Source: a virus. From it: a DNA stretch of 64,000 bases. Shown here piece by piece: positions 1 through 5,190 of the stretch. The translations under genes were made by a program, and so were the position numbers. The stretch is from the IMG/VR virus record IMGVR_UViG_3300009182_000039, positions 1 through 64,000 of that record; one strand, 5' to 3'. Numbering within the stretch: the stretch's first letter is position 1; each line of letters begins with the position of its first letter. The notes beneath the pieces were generated by a model. That model made no database searches. It was not told where the DNA came from and worked only from the letters and a program-made list of their open reading frames with translations.

Positions 1-1
1 A

Positions 2-316
2 CGACGAATTAGTGTAGAGTCCGCAAGAGTATCGTGGTGGCATAATGTTAGGCCAACAGGCGGACTACGATTAACTTCTACTGGCTGGCTTGCTCTAGCT
101 GGAGATCTTGATTTAGAATTTTACGAATATAAAATAAAAGATCCTGTAGCATTTAATCAACATATGATATTGGCATTGGATCGAAAATTACAAATGCCTT
201 ATTATATTGTAGCCACAAAAGGCGTGCCAAAAGCTGTGGTATTTTTTGATAGTAAAGAAGCGGTGTTAGCCAATTTATATGGTGATTTAGAAAAGTTTCT
301 TGACAATTATAATTAA
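2..316 (+). CDS. Conserved-looking phage protein, 3' part only
   Basis: The frame is open from the left edge of the window to the TAA at 314-316, giving the last 104 residues of a protein whose start lies outside. An N-terminal patch rich in Trp and Gly (WWHN, then RPTGGLRLT, then GWLAL) is followed by a predicted alpha/beta segment and an acidic C-terminus. I do not recognise a family with confidence; the WWHNVRPTGG type of motif reads like a conserved small phage protein of unknown role. It ends 21 bases before a tRNA gene, so transcription probably continues into the tRNA. The coding call is supported by frame length and typical amino-acid composition. Confidence 0.7.
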   Translation, partial: RRISVESARVSWWHNVRPTGGLRLTSTGWLALAGDLDLEFYEYKIKDPVAFNQHMILALDRKLQMPYYIVATKGVPKAVVFFDSKEAVLANLYGDLEKFLDNYN

Positions 317-337
317 AGGTGTTATATTAACAATATA

Positions 338-412
338 GGGCCAATAGCTTAATGGTAAAGCAATCGACTCATAATCGATTGAGTCTAGGTTCAATTCCTA
401 GTTGGCCCACCA
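338..412 (+). tRNA. tRNA with CAT anticodon (Met or lysidine-type Ile2)
   Basis: The acceptor stem GGGCCAA pairs with TTGGCCC, and a discriminator A and an encoded CCA (410-412) follow. The anticodon arm ATCGA/TCGAT holds the loop CTCATAA, hence CAT. The T arm carries TTCAATT. The acceptor begins with a G-C pair, so an initiator tRNA is unlikely. Elongator Met and Ile2 cannot be separated by eye. Confidence 0.93.
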
Positions 413-427
413 GAACTAAATAACTTT

Positions 428-595
428 ATGGAACAGAACAAAAAACCCGTTGATAAGTTTTTTTACTCTGAAAAAGAGTGGGATCGTTTAGGATGTGGTC
501 CGTTGCCCGACGAGCGTGATCGTAATAAGTTTCAAGAAGTACACGCAAAAGGTAATCCAAAGATTGACGGCAAGGCTGTAAAAGGATATAACTAA
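428..595 (+). CDS. Small charged protein of unknown function, 55 aa
   Basis: This 55-residue product starts MEQNKKPVDKFFYSEKEWDR and is strongly charged with an LGCGPLPDER centre. There is no signal peptide or membrane segment. It starts 15 bases after the CAT tRNA and stops one base before the ATG of the next tiny gene, so both probably lie on one transcript with the tRNA. No clear Shine-Dalgarno sequence precedes the ATG. I do not recognise a family; the call rests on codon composition and the tight spacing. Confidence 0.55.
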   Translation: MEQNKKPVDKFFYSEKEWDRLGCGPLPDERDRNKFQEVHAKGNPKIDGKAVKGYN

Positions 596-596
596 A

Positions 597-683
597 ATGG
601 CTATGGTAGGTTTATTAGTTTGCGTAGCAATTTTATTATATGCTCTAGTAGTATTAAAAGATTATTATAAAGATAATCAGTAA
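597..683 (+). CDS. Single-span membrane micropeptide, 28 aa
   Basis: A 28-residue peptide begins MAMVGLLVCVAILLYALVVL and continues into a short charged tail (KDYYKDNQ). The N-terminal 20 residues are a complete hydrophobic helix, so the product should sit in the inner membrane with a cytoplasmic or periplasmic charged end. It is placed immediately after the previous small gene (one base between stop and ATG), which argues for translational coupling. Such one-helix peptides are common in large phages, but the role here is unknown. Confidence 0.5.
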   Translation: MAMVGLLVCVAILLYALVVLKDYYKDNQ

Positions 684-684
684 A

Positions 685-1018
685 GAATTGTTGTAATTCC
701 TCCGTAAGGAAGGCGCTGTGGACGGGAGTTCGATTCTCCCCGGATCCACCAAAGCATACTCCGAACCAAGTTATTGGTAGCAAGGGTGTAGCCCGAGTAT
801 GCTTTAGTGGGTCCGACCGGTTTCGACATGGTGAGATAATGAAAGAGGCAACACGGTAGGCGATGACCGTTAATCAAGCAAATCTCGTAAATGCAAAAGC
901 ATCTACTGGCGAAGTAACTGTTTCAGCTAAGAACATCAAGTTCCGCACTTTAGCAGCTAAAGGCCAATCATTAGCAGTTTAATCACTGCTTAGGGCAGGA
1001 AATGCCTCGTAACAGAAA
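685..1018 (+). ncRNA. ssrA: Circularly permuted (two-piece) tmRNA gene
   Basis: The parts of tmRNA occur in permuted order. The 3' acceptor piece comes first: a T arm (GGGAG, loop TTCGATT, CTCCC) and CGGATCC + A + CCA ending at 751. The 5' piece follows: GGGTCCG at 809-815, pairing over all seven bases with CGGATCC at 741-747 (one G-T pair), then the tmRNA signature GGTTTCGACATGG. Between the two lies an intervening segment closed by a perfect 10-bp stem (752-761 with 795-804) that processing would remove. The resume codon, tag frame and stop (893-982) and an intrinsic terminator (1025-1050) follow. Permuted ssrA genes are established in Alphaproteobacteria, some Betaproteobacteria and cyanobacteria. 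Outer limits are approximate. Confidence 0.9.
893..982 (+). other. tmRNA proteolysis-tag reading frame
   Basis: Following the likely resume codon GCA (893-895, preceded by GTAAAT as in many tmRNAs), the frame runs 29 codons to TAA at 980-982. The deduced tag starts AKASTGEV and ends TLAAKGQSLAV. The stop lies in a small hairpin (AGCAGT, loop TTAATC, ACTGCT) that matches the position of helix 5 in standard tmRNA, which supports the frame. The ending LAV rather than LAA, the length, and an internal TLAA before the true end are unusual. The resume codon could instead be the GCA at 899. Confidence 0.7.
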
Positions 1019-1024
1019 CCACCA

Positions 1025-1050
1025 GAACCCGCTTCGGCGGGTTTCTTTTT
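1025..1050 (+). terminator. Intrinsic terminator of the tmRNA gene
   Basis: A GC-rich stem GAACCCGC / GCGGGTTTC with a TTCG tetraloop is followed by TTTTT. It sits directly after the coding piece of the permuted tmRNA. Confidence 0.88.
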
Positions 1051-1145
1051 GTCATAATCAACCAAAATCTAGTAATTTTTTGCTGTCTAAGACAAAAACG
1101 CAATAAATATTAGTTCAGTATTACAAACATAAAGGAAATATTAGA

Positions 1146-1598
1146 ATGAAAAAAGTACTATTAGCAGTAGCATTATTAGCATCAACAACTTTTGCGTTTG
1201 CAACTGATGTTGGCGTTTTCGGTGGCCGCAACATGGGCTCTAAGCAAGACGCTGTAGGTGTTTCCGTTGGTCAGTCATTTGGCAAATTTGGCGTTCAAGG
1301 AACATTTGATCGCAGTACAATTGGTCCTATTGATGTAAATCGTTACACTACATCAGTAAGCTACGATGTCGTTAAATTAGGTCCTGTACAAACTAATGTT
1401 CGTGCTGGCGCTGCATTTATTGATACTCAAAAGCCAGGTGTAGGCAATGGCGGTGCCGGATTTGTTGGCGCTGGTGTAGCTTATCAAGTAGTGAAAAATG
1501 TAAATTTGGTTGCTGATTATGCTTACCAAAAAGGTAATAACATTACTAAGGCCTACGATGGTAACATCGTAACCGCAGGTGTTAAGTACTCGTTCTAA
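1146..1598 (+). CDS. Outer-membrane beta-barrel-type protein with signal peptide
   Basis: The 150-residue product opens with a classical signal peptide (MKK, hydrophobic LLAVALLAST, cleavage near FAFA/T at about residue 20). The mature part is made of alternating polar and hydrophobic strands rich in Gly, Val and Tyr, and the last residue is Phe (KYSF), the usual end of outer-membrane barrels. It is the size of small opacity- or OmpW-like 8-stranded barrels. A good AAAGGA ribosome site precedes the ATG and a palindromic terminator follows, so it forms its own transcription unit. Carriage of a secreted barrel by a phage suggests modification of the infected cell surface, for example exclusion of other phages; that role is inferred. 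Confidence 0.8.
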   Translation: MKKVLLAVALLASTTFAFATDVGVFGGRNMGSKQDAVGVSVGQSFGKFGVQGTFDRSTIGPIDVNRYTTSVSYDVVKLGPVQTNVRAGAAFIDTQKPGVGNGGAGFVGAGVAYQVVKNVNLVADYAYQKGNNITKAYDGNIVTAGVKYSF

Positions 1599-1614
1599 AT
1601 TTTACGAGTTTAAT

Positions 1615-1639
1615 AAAAAGGACCCTAGGGTCCTTTTTT
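1615..1639. terminator. Palindromic terminator after the barrel gene
   Basis: AAAAAGGACCC is followed immediately by its complement GGGTCCTTTTT. It can terminate transcription in either direction and directly follows the outer-membrane protein gene. Confidence 0.85.
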
Positions 1640-1694
1640 ATTGACCATTTAGTATCGCTATAATGATATGATTTAGTTCTTAAATAGTTGTATC

Positions 1695-1949
1695 ATGCGA
1701 GCACTTTGGGACAAGTATCCCGAGCTTCCTTATAGGGCTGTAGCACCATGGCCTATCATAGAAACCAACGGGAATCTAGATTGGGTTGCCGCAGTTGATA
1801 CGATGAAATCCTGGCTTGAATCCGCAGTTGGTAGGCACTATGTCCGGTGGACTTGGACTATGTGGACTTTGGATCAAACTGATTTATGCGGTGTGAGTTT
1901 TGCCCGTGACACTGATAGTACGCTGTTTTTACTAAAATGGAACCATTAG
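1695..1949 (+). CDS. Small protein, member of the window's F-x-L-K-W family, 84 aa
   Basis: This 84-residue protein is Trp-rich (WTWTMWTL near residue 52) and ends in a segment DSTLFLLKWNH. The ending resembles those of at least six other small proteins encoded between 14.6 and 20.0 kb, all of which close with an aromatic strand, a short acidic/polar loop, and a helix of the type A-x-x-F-x-L-K-W/Y. I read them as one divergent phage family of unknown function. A CTTAAATA element ends 8 bases before the ATG; a TATAAT at 1659 lacks a properly spaced -35. Confidence 0.65.
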   Translation: MRALWDKYPELPYRAVAPWPIIETNGNLDWVAAVDTMKSWLESAVGRHYVRWTWTMWTLDQTDLCGVSFARDTDSTLFLLKWNH

Positions 1950-1961
1950 TACAAACAAAGG

Positions 1962-1990
1962 TTGACAAACAAACATAAATACCTTACAAT
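1962..1990 (+). promoter_or_regulatory. Sigma-70-type promoter, TTGACA-N17-TACAAT
   Basis: TTGACA at 1962-1967 and TACAAT at 1985-1990 are spaced by exactly 17 bases. The expected start site is about four bases before the ATG at 2001, so the message would be almost leaderless. Confidence 0.75.
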
Positions 1991-2000
1991 ATACAATACT

Positions 2001-2111
2001 ATGAAAAACATTATTCATTCTTCATTATTACAGCCAACACAAGGCGGGCTAGCCTATTGGGCAGTGGATTGCGGCATGATTAATGTACTAGAAGCAAAGG
2101 GTCTTAGTTAA
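2001..2111 (+). CDS. 36-aa peptide, possible leader peptide
   Basis: The frame gives 36 residues starting MKNIIHSSLLQPTQGG and ending INVLEAKGLS. It lies immediately behind a strong sigma-70-type promoter with hardly any leader, and its last bases form one arm of a stem (2099-2111 with 2130-2142) that competes with a following terminator hairpin (2140-2169). That layout is like an attenuator, with this frame as leader peptide, though it contains no run of a single amino acid. It may equally be an independent small protein. No family recognised. Confidence 0.45.
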   Translation: MKNIIHSSLLQPTQGGLAYWAVDCGMINVLEAKGLS

Positions 2112-2139
2112 TATTGTATTAATATATTTTTAACCAAGA

Positions 2140-2169
2140 CCCTGGAACTAAACACTCCAGGGTTTTTTT
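2140..2169 (+). terminator. Terminator hairpin, possibly part of an attenuator
   Basis: CCCTGGA (2140-2146) pairs with TCCAGGG (2156-2162) and is followed by seven T. Its first three bases are also used by an upstream alternative stem (2099-2111 with 2130-2142), so the two structures compete. Confidence 0.8.
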
Positions 2170-2189
2170 ATTTTGAAAAGGAAAGAAAG

Positions 2190-2348
2190 ATGATAGATTA
2201 TACCAAATTGAATGATCGTATTATCGAGCAGGCTTATTCGAACATTTTGACGCCAGAAGAAAAACGCAGGCTGATCGAAGAAAAATTTAATCGTGCTGCT
2301 CAATATTATAAATCGGTACAAGCACCAATCTACCCAATTAAGGACTAG
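2190..2348 (+). CDS. Small helical protein of unknown function, 52 aa
   Basis: A 52-residue product, MIDYTKLNDRIIEQAYSNIL then TPEEKRRLIEEKF, is predicted to be two amphipathic helices joined by the TPEE cap. A good ribosome site (AAAGGAAAGAAAG) precedes the ATG. It begins 20 bases downstream of the terminator hairpin at 2140-2169 and would be the gene controlled by it if that region acts as an attenuator. No membrane segment and no recognised family. A sigma-70-like promoter (2346-2374) starts at its stop codon. Confidence 0.6.
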   Translation: MIDYTKLNDRIIEQAYSNILTPEEKRRLIEEKFNRAAQYYKSVQAPIYPIKD

Positions 2349-2374
2349 ACAAAGTAGTTGAATTGTAGTATAAT
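2346..2374 (+). promoter_or_regulatory. Sigma-70-type promoter TAGACA-N17-TATAAT
   Basis: TAGACA (2346-2351) and a perfect TATAAT (2369-2374) have 17-base spacing. It points toward the structured segment and the tRNA-Cys gene, which has no other visible promoter. Confidence 0.6.
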
Positions 2375-2551
2375 GTGTTATGGGAAACGAGATCCTGGTC
2401 TGCACGTAAAACATGGACCGAATGGGCGGGCACTAAGATGAAACTCCTTGTGTGGAGCGAAAAATCAGTGTATAGTAAAGCGCATTGGACGATCCGAGTT
2501 ATCGGAAGCAAACATCATAAGTGGCTAGTGCGCTTTACTATATATAATAAT
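2375..2551 (+). ncRNA. Possible structured transcript upstream of tRNA-Cys
   Basis: The stretch between the promoter at 2346-2374 and tRNA-Cys contains a perfect 14-bp inverted repeat (2471-2484 TATAGTAAAGCGCA with 2529-2542), with a smaller hairpin (CCGA, GTTA, TCGG) in its loop. A Trp-rich frame is open here (ATG at 2438), but it runs into the tRNA gene and stops inside it, so I favour an RNA element or tRNA leader over a protein. Low certainty. Confidence 0.3.
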
Positions 2552-2629
2552 GGGACGGTGGCGGAGTGGCCCAACGCAAGGGACTGCAAATCCCTAAAAC
2601 CGTGAGTTCAAATCTCACCCGTCCCTCCA
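2552..2629 (+). tRNA. tRNA-Cys (GCA)
   Basis: Acceptor GGGACGG pairs with CCGTCCC, followed by T and an encoded CCA. The anticodon arm AGGGA/TCCCT carries the loop CTGCAAA, giving GCA. The T arm is GTGAG, TTCAAAT, CTCAC. Confidence 0.95.
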
Positions 2630-2634
2630 TATTT

Positions 2635-2642
2635 AATAAATA
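2635..2642 (+). promoter_or_regulatory. T4-late-type element AATAAATA
   Basis: AATAAATA ends five bases before the ATG at 2648. If it is read like a T4 late promoter (element at -13 to -6), +1 falls on the A of the start codon. Confidence 0.45.
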
Positions 2643-2647
2643 TATCT

Positions 2648-3253
2648 ATGCGTTATACTGATAATATCCCTTTACATTGTTTTCCCGTTGATACTAAAAT
2701 TGATATACCTAAGTTGTATGAAAGTGTAGTAATTTTATTACAAAGATTAGGATTAAGTCTTATCGTAGTCGATAGTATACTCAAAAAACAAAAAGCATTC
2801 GCAATAAATTTAACACATTTGCCGCACTTAACAGGCGATGCAAGGTGGAAGGCTCATACAGGCACACATGATTTGGTTAAAAAAGAAGGTGTAAACGAAG
2901 GTGACTTTGTTACAGTACTAGCCGAGTTAGAGGGATTATATTTAGCTCAAGTGTTTAATGATATACTTAGAATTCATGGCAAACCATTTCAAGGTAGAAC
3001 TCAACTGTCGTGGCGAGGCGCCGGATCATTATATCAATTCCATACTGATCCACATACAGCTAATAGATACCATATACCCATTGTAACCAACAACAAATGT
3101 TATTGGGTATTTAAAAATAAAGAAGAATTCATCAAAGTAACTATGCCAGCTGACGGAAGGGCGTGGTATGTAGACCCAACTAAATTAAAACATACTTTTA
3201 TTAACGATTCAAATGAAGCTAGATTGCATTTATTAATGACTAGCGAAATATAG
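2648..3253 (+). CDS. 2OG-Fe(II) dioxygenase, aspartyl/asparaginyl hydroxylase-like
   Basis: This 201-residue protein has the double-stranded beta-helix signature of the aspartyl/asparaginyl beta-hydroxylase group. The iron ligands appear as H132-T-D134, followed by R140-Y-H-I-P, with a distal H182 and the 2OG-binding Arg at R192 (EARLHLLM). The family hydroxylates Asp/Asn side chains or related small substrates using Fe(II), 2-oxoglutarate and oxygen; the substrate here is unknown. The start is fixed by AATAAATA five bases upstream and the lack of a ribosome site. It is one of about twelve 2OG-type enzymes in the window, most of them too divergent from each other to be recent copies. Confidence 0.8.
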   Translation: MRYTDNIPLHCFPVDTKIDIPKLYESVVILLQRLGLSLIVVDSILKKQKAFAINLTHLPHLTGDARWKAHTGTHDLVKKEGVNEGDFVTVLAELEGLYLAQVFNDILRIHGKPFQGRTQLSWRGAGSLYQFHTDPHTANRYHIPIVTNNKCYWVFKNKEEFIKVTMPADGRAWYVDPTKLKHTFINDSNEARLHLLMTSEI

Positions 3254-3266
3254 TAATATATCTATC

Positions 3267-3335
3267 GCGGGATAGAGATATAATATCTCGAGGGTCTCGC
3301 CTTATTTCTTGGTGTAATCAAAGATCCCGCAACCA
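3267..3335 (+). other. tRNA-like element, degenerate
   Basis: GCGGGAT (3267-3273) pairs fully with ATCCCGC (3324-3330) and AACCA follows, as at a tRNA end but with one base too many before CCA. Internal arms are poor: GAGATAT/ATATCTC replaces a normal D arm and no standard anticodon or T loop can be drawn. It may be a decayed tRNA or a mimic, next to functional tRNA-Asp. Confidence 0.35.
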
Positions 3336-3340
3336 AACAC

Positions 3341-3417
3341 GGTTTGGTAGTTCAATTGGTTAGAGCACCGCCCTGTCACGGCGGAAGTTGCGAGTTCGAG
3401 TCTCGTCCAGACCGCCA
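3341..3417 (+). tRNA. tRNA-Asp (GTC)
   Basis: Acceptor GGTTTGG pairs with CCAGACC, discriminator G, CCA encoded. The anticodon arm CCGCC/GGCGG has loop CTGTCAC, giving GTC. D arm GTTCAATTGGTTAGAGC and T loop TTCGAGT are standard. Confidence 0.95.
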
Positions 3418-3420
3418 AGA

Positions 3421-3577
3421 ATGTCGCCCGACCTAGGGGTTGAAACTAGGGGTTGCTGACTCGCCATAGCAGTCAGGGTTAGGTAGGTTAGACAAAAATC
3501 TCCACGCAGGTTGTAGCGGATACAACTAACAGTGATAACTCAAGCCCGGGGCTCTACGACAATGAGTAGCCGGGCAC
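3421..3577 (+). other. Structured spacer between tRNA-Asp and tRNA-Glu
   Basis: No frame of useful length is seen. The spacer carries at least three strong stems: ACCTAG with TTAGGT enclosing CTGACT/AGTCAG, then GTTGTA/TACAAC (3510-3515 with 3521-3526), then GCCCGG/CCGGGC (3544-3549 with 3570-3575). This is much more structure than neighbouring spacers hold and could be a small RNA or a processed precursor. Confidence 0.4.
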
Positions 3578-3580
3578 TTC

Positions 3581-3656
3581 GCTCCCATCGTCTAGAGGCC
3601 TAGGACACCGCCCTTTCACGGCGGGTACGCCGGTTCGAATCCGGCTGGGAGCGCCA
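3581..3656 (+). tRNA. tRNA-Glu (TTC)
   Basis: Acceptor GCTCCCA pairs with TGGGAGC, discriminator G, CCA encoded. Anticodon arm CCGCC/GGCGG with loop CTTTCAC gives TTC. Confidence 0.95.
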
Positions 3657-3674
3657 AACATTAAATAATAATAC

Positions 3675-3749
3675 GAGTCCCTGATGTCAACGGTAGCATG
3701 TCGGTCTCCAAAACCGATCGTCGGAGTTCGAATCTCTGGGGATTCGCCA
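3675..3749 (+). tRNA. tRNA-Trp (CCA)
   Basis: Acceptor GAGTCCC pairs with GGGATTC (one G-T), discriminator G, CCA encoded. Anticodon arm TCGGT/ACCGA with loop CTCCAAA gives CCA. The D arm (TGTCAACGGTAGCA) is weaker than usual. Confidence 0.92.
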
Positions 3750-3769
3750 AATAAATTTGAAAGATATTA

Positions 3770-4243
3770 ATGAAATTTAACATACCTCAAATCAAAGAAT
3801 TTGTTGACCGACAGGGTCCTGATACTAGGATTTATATTGGTGTAGACTCTGAGCGAATTAAAAGAGATAAAGTTTGGTATGCTGATTATACTGCGGCCAT
3901 TGTAGTACACATCGATGGCAAGCACGGATGTAAGTTATTTGGCGAAGTAACTCGCGAACGAGATTATGATAGAGTAGACAAGCCTAATACTAGACTAATG
4001 ATGGAAGTGTTTAAGGTTAGTGAGCTATACTTAAAACTTGCTGAAGTCTTAGAAAATAGAGCAGTAGAAGTACACTTAGATATTAATCCAGACGAAAATC
4101 ACACAAGTTCTAATGTGGTGGCGCAGGCAATAGGATATATACGAGGCACTTGTAATGTTGAACCACTTGTTAAACCTCGCGCATTCGCAGCAACTTATGC
4201 GGCAGATAGGATGAAAGGGTTACGAGTAGCAAACGAATTTTAA
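3770..4243 (+). CDS. RNase H-like nuclease, DUF458/YkuK type
   Basis: This 157-residue protein matches the ribonuclease H-like DUF458 (YkuK) family in its whole layout. A first strand is IYIGVDSERI with acidic D26, a second strand region is TAAIVVHIDG, a helix contains LMMEVFKVSELY, then VHLDINPDENHTSS with D104 and D108, and a last helix AATYAADR with D146. These acidic residues could form a two-metal site. The exact substrate of this family is not established; RNA or DNA cleavage is the expected chemistry. It sits alone between tRNA-Trp and tRNA-Leu, so a link to tRNA or RNA processing is tempting but unproven. Confidence 0.8.
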   Translation: MKFNIPQIKEFVDRQGPDTRIYIGVDSERIKRDKVWYADYTAAIVVHIDGKHGCKLFGEVTRERDYDRVDKPNTRLMMEVFKVSELYLKLAEVLENRAVEVHLDINPDENHTSSNVVAQAIGYIRGTCNVEPLVKPRAFAATYAADRMKGLRVANEF

Positions 4244-4244
4244 T

Positions 4245-4329
4245 GGGAATGTGGAGAAACAGGTATACTCACAAGACTTAAAATCTTGCGCCGTAAGGCA
4301 TGGCGGTTCGATCCCGCCCATTCCTACCA
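4245..4329 (+). tRNA. tRNA-Leu (TAA)
   Basis: Class II tRNA with acceptor GGGAATG/CATTCCT (first pair G-T), discriminator A and encoded CCA. Anticodon arm CAAGA/TCTTG with loop CTTAAAA gives TAA. The extra arm is short (CGCCGTAAGGCA). It starts one base after the stop of the RNase H-like gene. Confidence 0.93.
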
Positions 4330-4346
4330 GGAGTCAAAGTTTTAAT

Positions 4347-4380
4347 GCGAGGTTAGTTTAATGGTATTGAGAGCATAGCG
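4347..4380 (+). pseudogene. 5' tRNA-half-like fragment
   Basis: GCGAGGTTAGTTTAATGGTA looks like an acceptor strand plus D arm. No anticodon arm follows; intact tRNA-Gly begins at 4382. The 3' strand ACTCCGC at 5215-5221 can pair with GCGAGGT at six of seven positions (one G-T), so this may be the 5' remnant of a tRNA split by the tRNA-Gly/HNH insert. The heptamer AGCATAG occurs here (4372-4378) and at 5181-5187. Confidence 0.35.
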
Positions 4381-4381
4381 A

Positions 4382-4453
4382 GCGGGTGTAACTCAGTGGT
4401 AGAGTGTCAGCCTTCCAAGCTGTTCGTCGCAGGTTCAATCCCTGTCACCCGCT
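4382..4453 (+). tRNA. tRNA-Gly (TCC), no encoded CCA
   Basis: Acceptor GCGGGTG pairs with CACCCGC and the discriminator is T, but the next bases are CGG, not CCA, unlike most tRNA genes of the window. The anticodon arm TCAGC/GCTGT with loop CTTCCAA gives TCC. The antisense HNH gene ends inside this tRNA. Confidence 0.9.
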
Positions 4454-5171
4454 CGGTATGTTTTTGATTCCAGATATGAATTTTTTCTAATAATTGTTCA
4501 ATAGTTAGGTCGCATTTGCTGTGTTTAATTTTATTTTTTGAATGTAACATTATTCGGCAATTAGCAGGATGAGAAATAATTTTTGGATCAATATTATTAG
4601 CAAATCCGTAACTAACAGATATAATATGATCTCGACTAACTCCTAAAACATTTTTAGGGTGTCCTTTTCTTTTTAATCCTGGGCAAGTATACCATCCATG
4701 TTGTTCTATTAGTGACAGGTCAAATTCTCCTGGATAGTGATATACATTAAATCTAAATCTAGCAGAAGCATAATATTGCTCTTTAATAGTTTTGATATAT
4801 GGTGAAGATTTACGAATAGTGCCGTCTGGATTTTTATTAGAATAATATCGATTAGTATGTTTGCATAATATAAATTTTATTTTAGAATACGGAAATTTTT
4901 CTGTAGCAGTGGGTCCTCTTTTTCGAGAAATACTATTTGTAATTTTAGACGCACAACTATTTGAGCAATATTTATTTTTTCTTTTATTAAACTTGAGGGG
5001 TGTTTGACAACATTTACATTTAACAGGATTGAGGCTATATTTGATTTTAGATTTTTCTAAATTGGTTTTATTTCTAAAAGTAGTTCCGCATGATAAGGAA
5101 CAGAATTTTCCATATGATCCTGGAGTTATATTAAATAGGTTAGAACAATGTTGACAAATAGCAGTTTTCAT
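4407..5171 (-). CDS. HNH homing-type endonuclease with zinc ribbons
   Basis: The 254-residue protein starts MKTAICQHC; I chose this ATG over one 15 bases upstream because GCTAAATA lies five bases before it. Two zinc-ribbon-like units come first (C6-x2-C9 with C24-x3-C28; C52-x2-C55 with CSNSC). A C-terminal HNH nuclease core follows (SRDHIISVSYGF, then HPANCRIMLHSKNKIKH). The gene is antisense to the tRNAs and its last codons read through the complement of tRNA-Gly (ending TGIEPATNSLEG), as expected for a mobile gene dropped among tRNA genes. tRNA pieces flank both sides. It probably spreads by cutting sites in related phages; the target is unknown. Confidence 0.82.
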   Translation of the reverse strand: MKTAICQHCSNLFNITPGSYGKFCSLSCGTTFRNKTNLEKSKIKYSLNPVKCKCCQTPLKFNKRKNKYCSNSCASKITNSISRKRGPTATEKFPYSKIKFILCKHTNRYYSNKNPDGTIRKSSPYIKTIKEQYYASARFRFNVYHYPGEFDLSLIEQHGWYTCPGLKRKGHPKNVLGVSRDHIISVSYGFANNIDPKIISHPANCRIMLHSKNKIKHSKCDLTIEQLLEKIHIWNQKHTERVTGIEPATNSLEG

Positions 5172-5176
5172 ACTAT

Positions 5177-5184
5177 TATTTAGC
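5177..5184 (-). promoter_or_regulatory. T4-late-type element GCTAAATA
   Basis: On the minus strand GCTAAATA ends five bases before the ATG of the HNH gene (5171). The same spacing recurs before many genes here. Confidence 0.35.
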
Positions 5185-5190
5185 ATAGTT

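Noticed and set aside
601-877. Two minus-strand frames across the tmRNA acceptor piece
   Set aside because: They read GENRTPV/GESNSRP-type sequence, the usual antisense translation of a T arm. The structural RNA explains the region.
1641-1664. TTGACC ... TATAAT before the gene at 1695 as a promoter
   Set aside because: The spacing is only 12 bases, too short for a sigma-70 promoter.
2148-2414. 88-codon minus-strand frame
   Set aside because: It lies antisense to a terminator and a well-supported small gene, has low-quality composition and no ribosome site.
2375-2605. Trp-rich plus-strand frame before tRNA-Cys
   Set aside because: It runs into the tRNA gene and stops inside it, and a perfect inverted repeat dominates the region. 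Kept only as a possible structured RNA.
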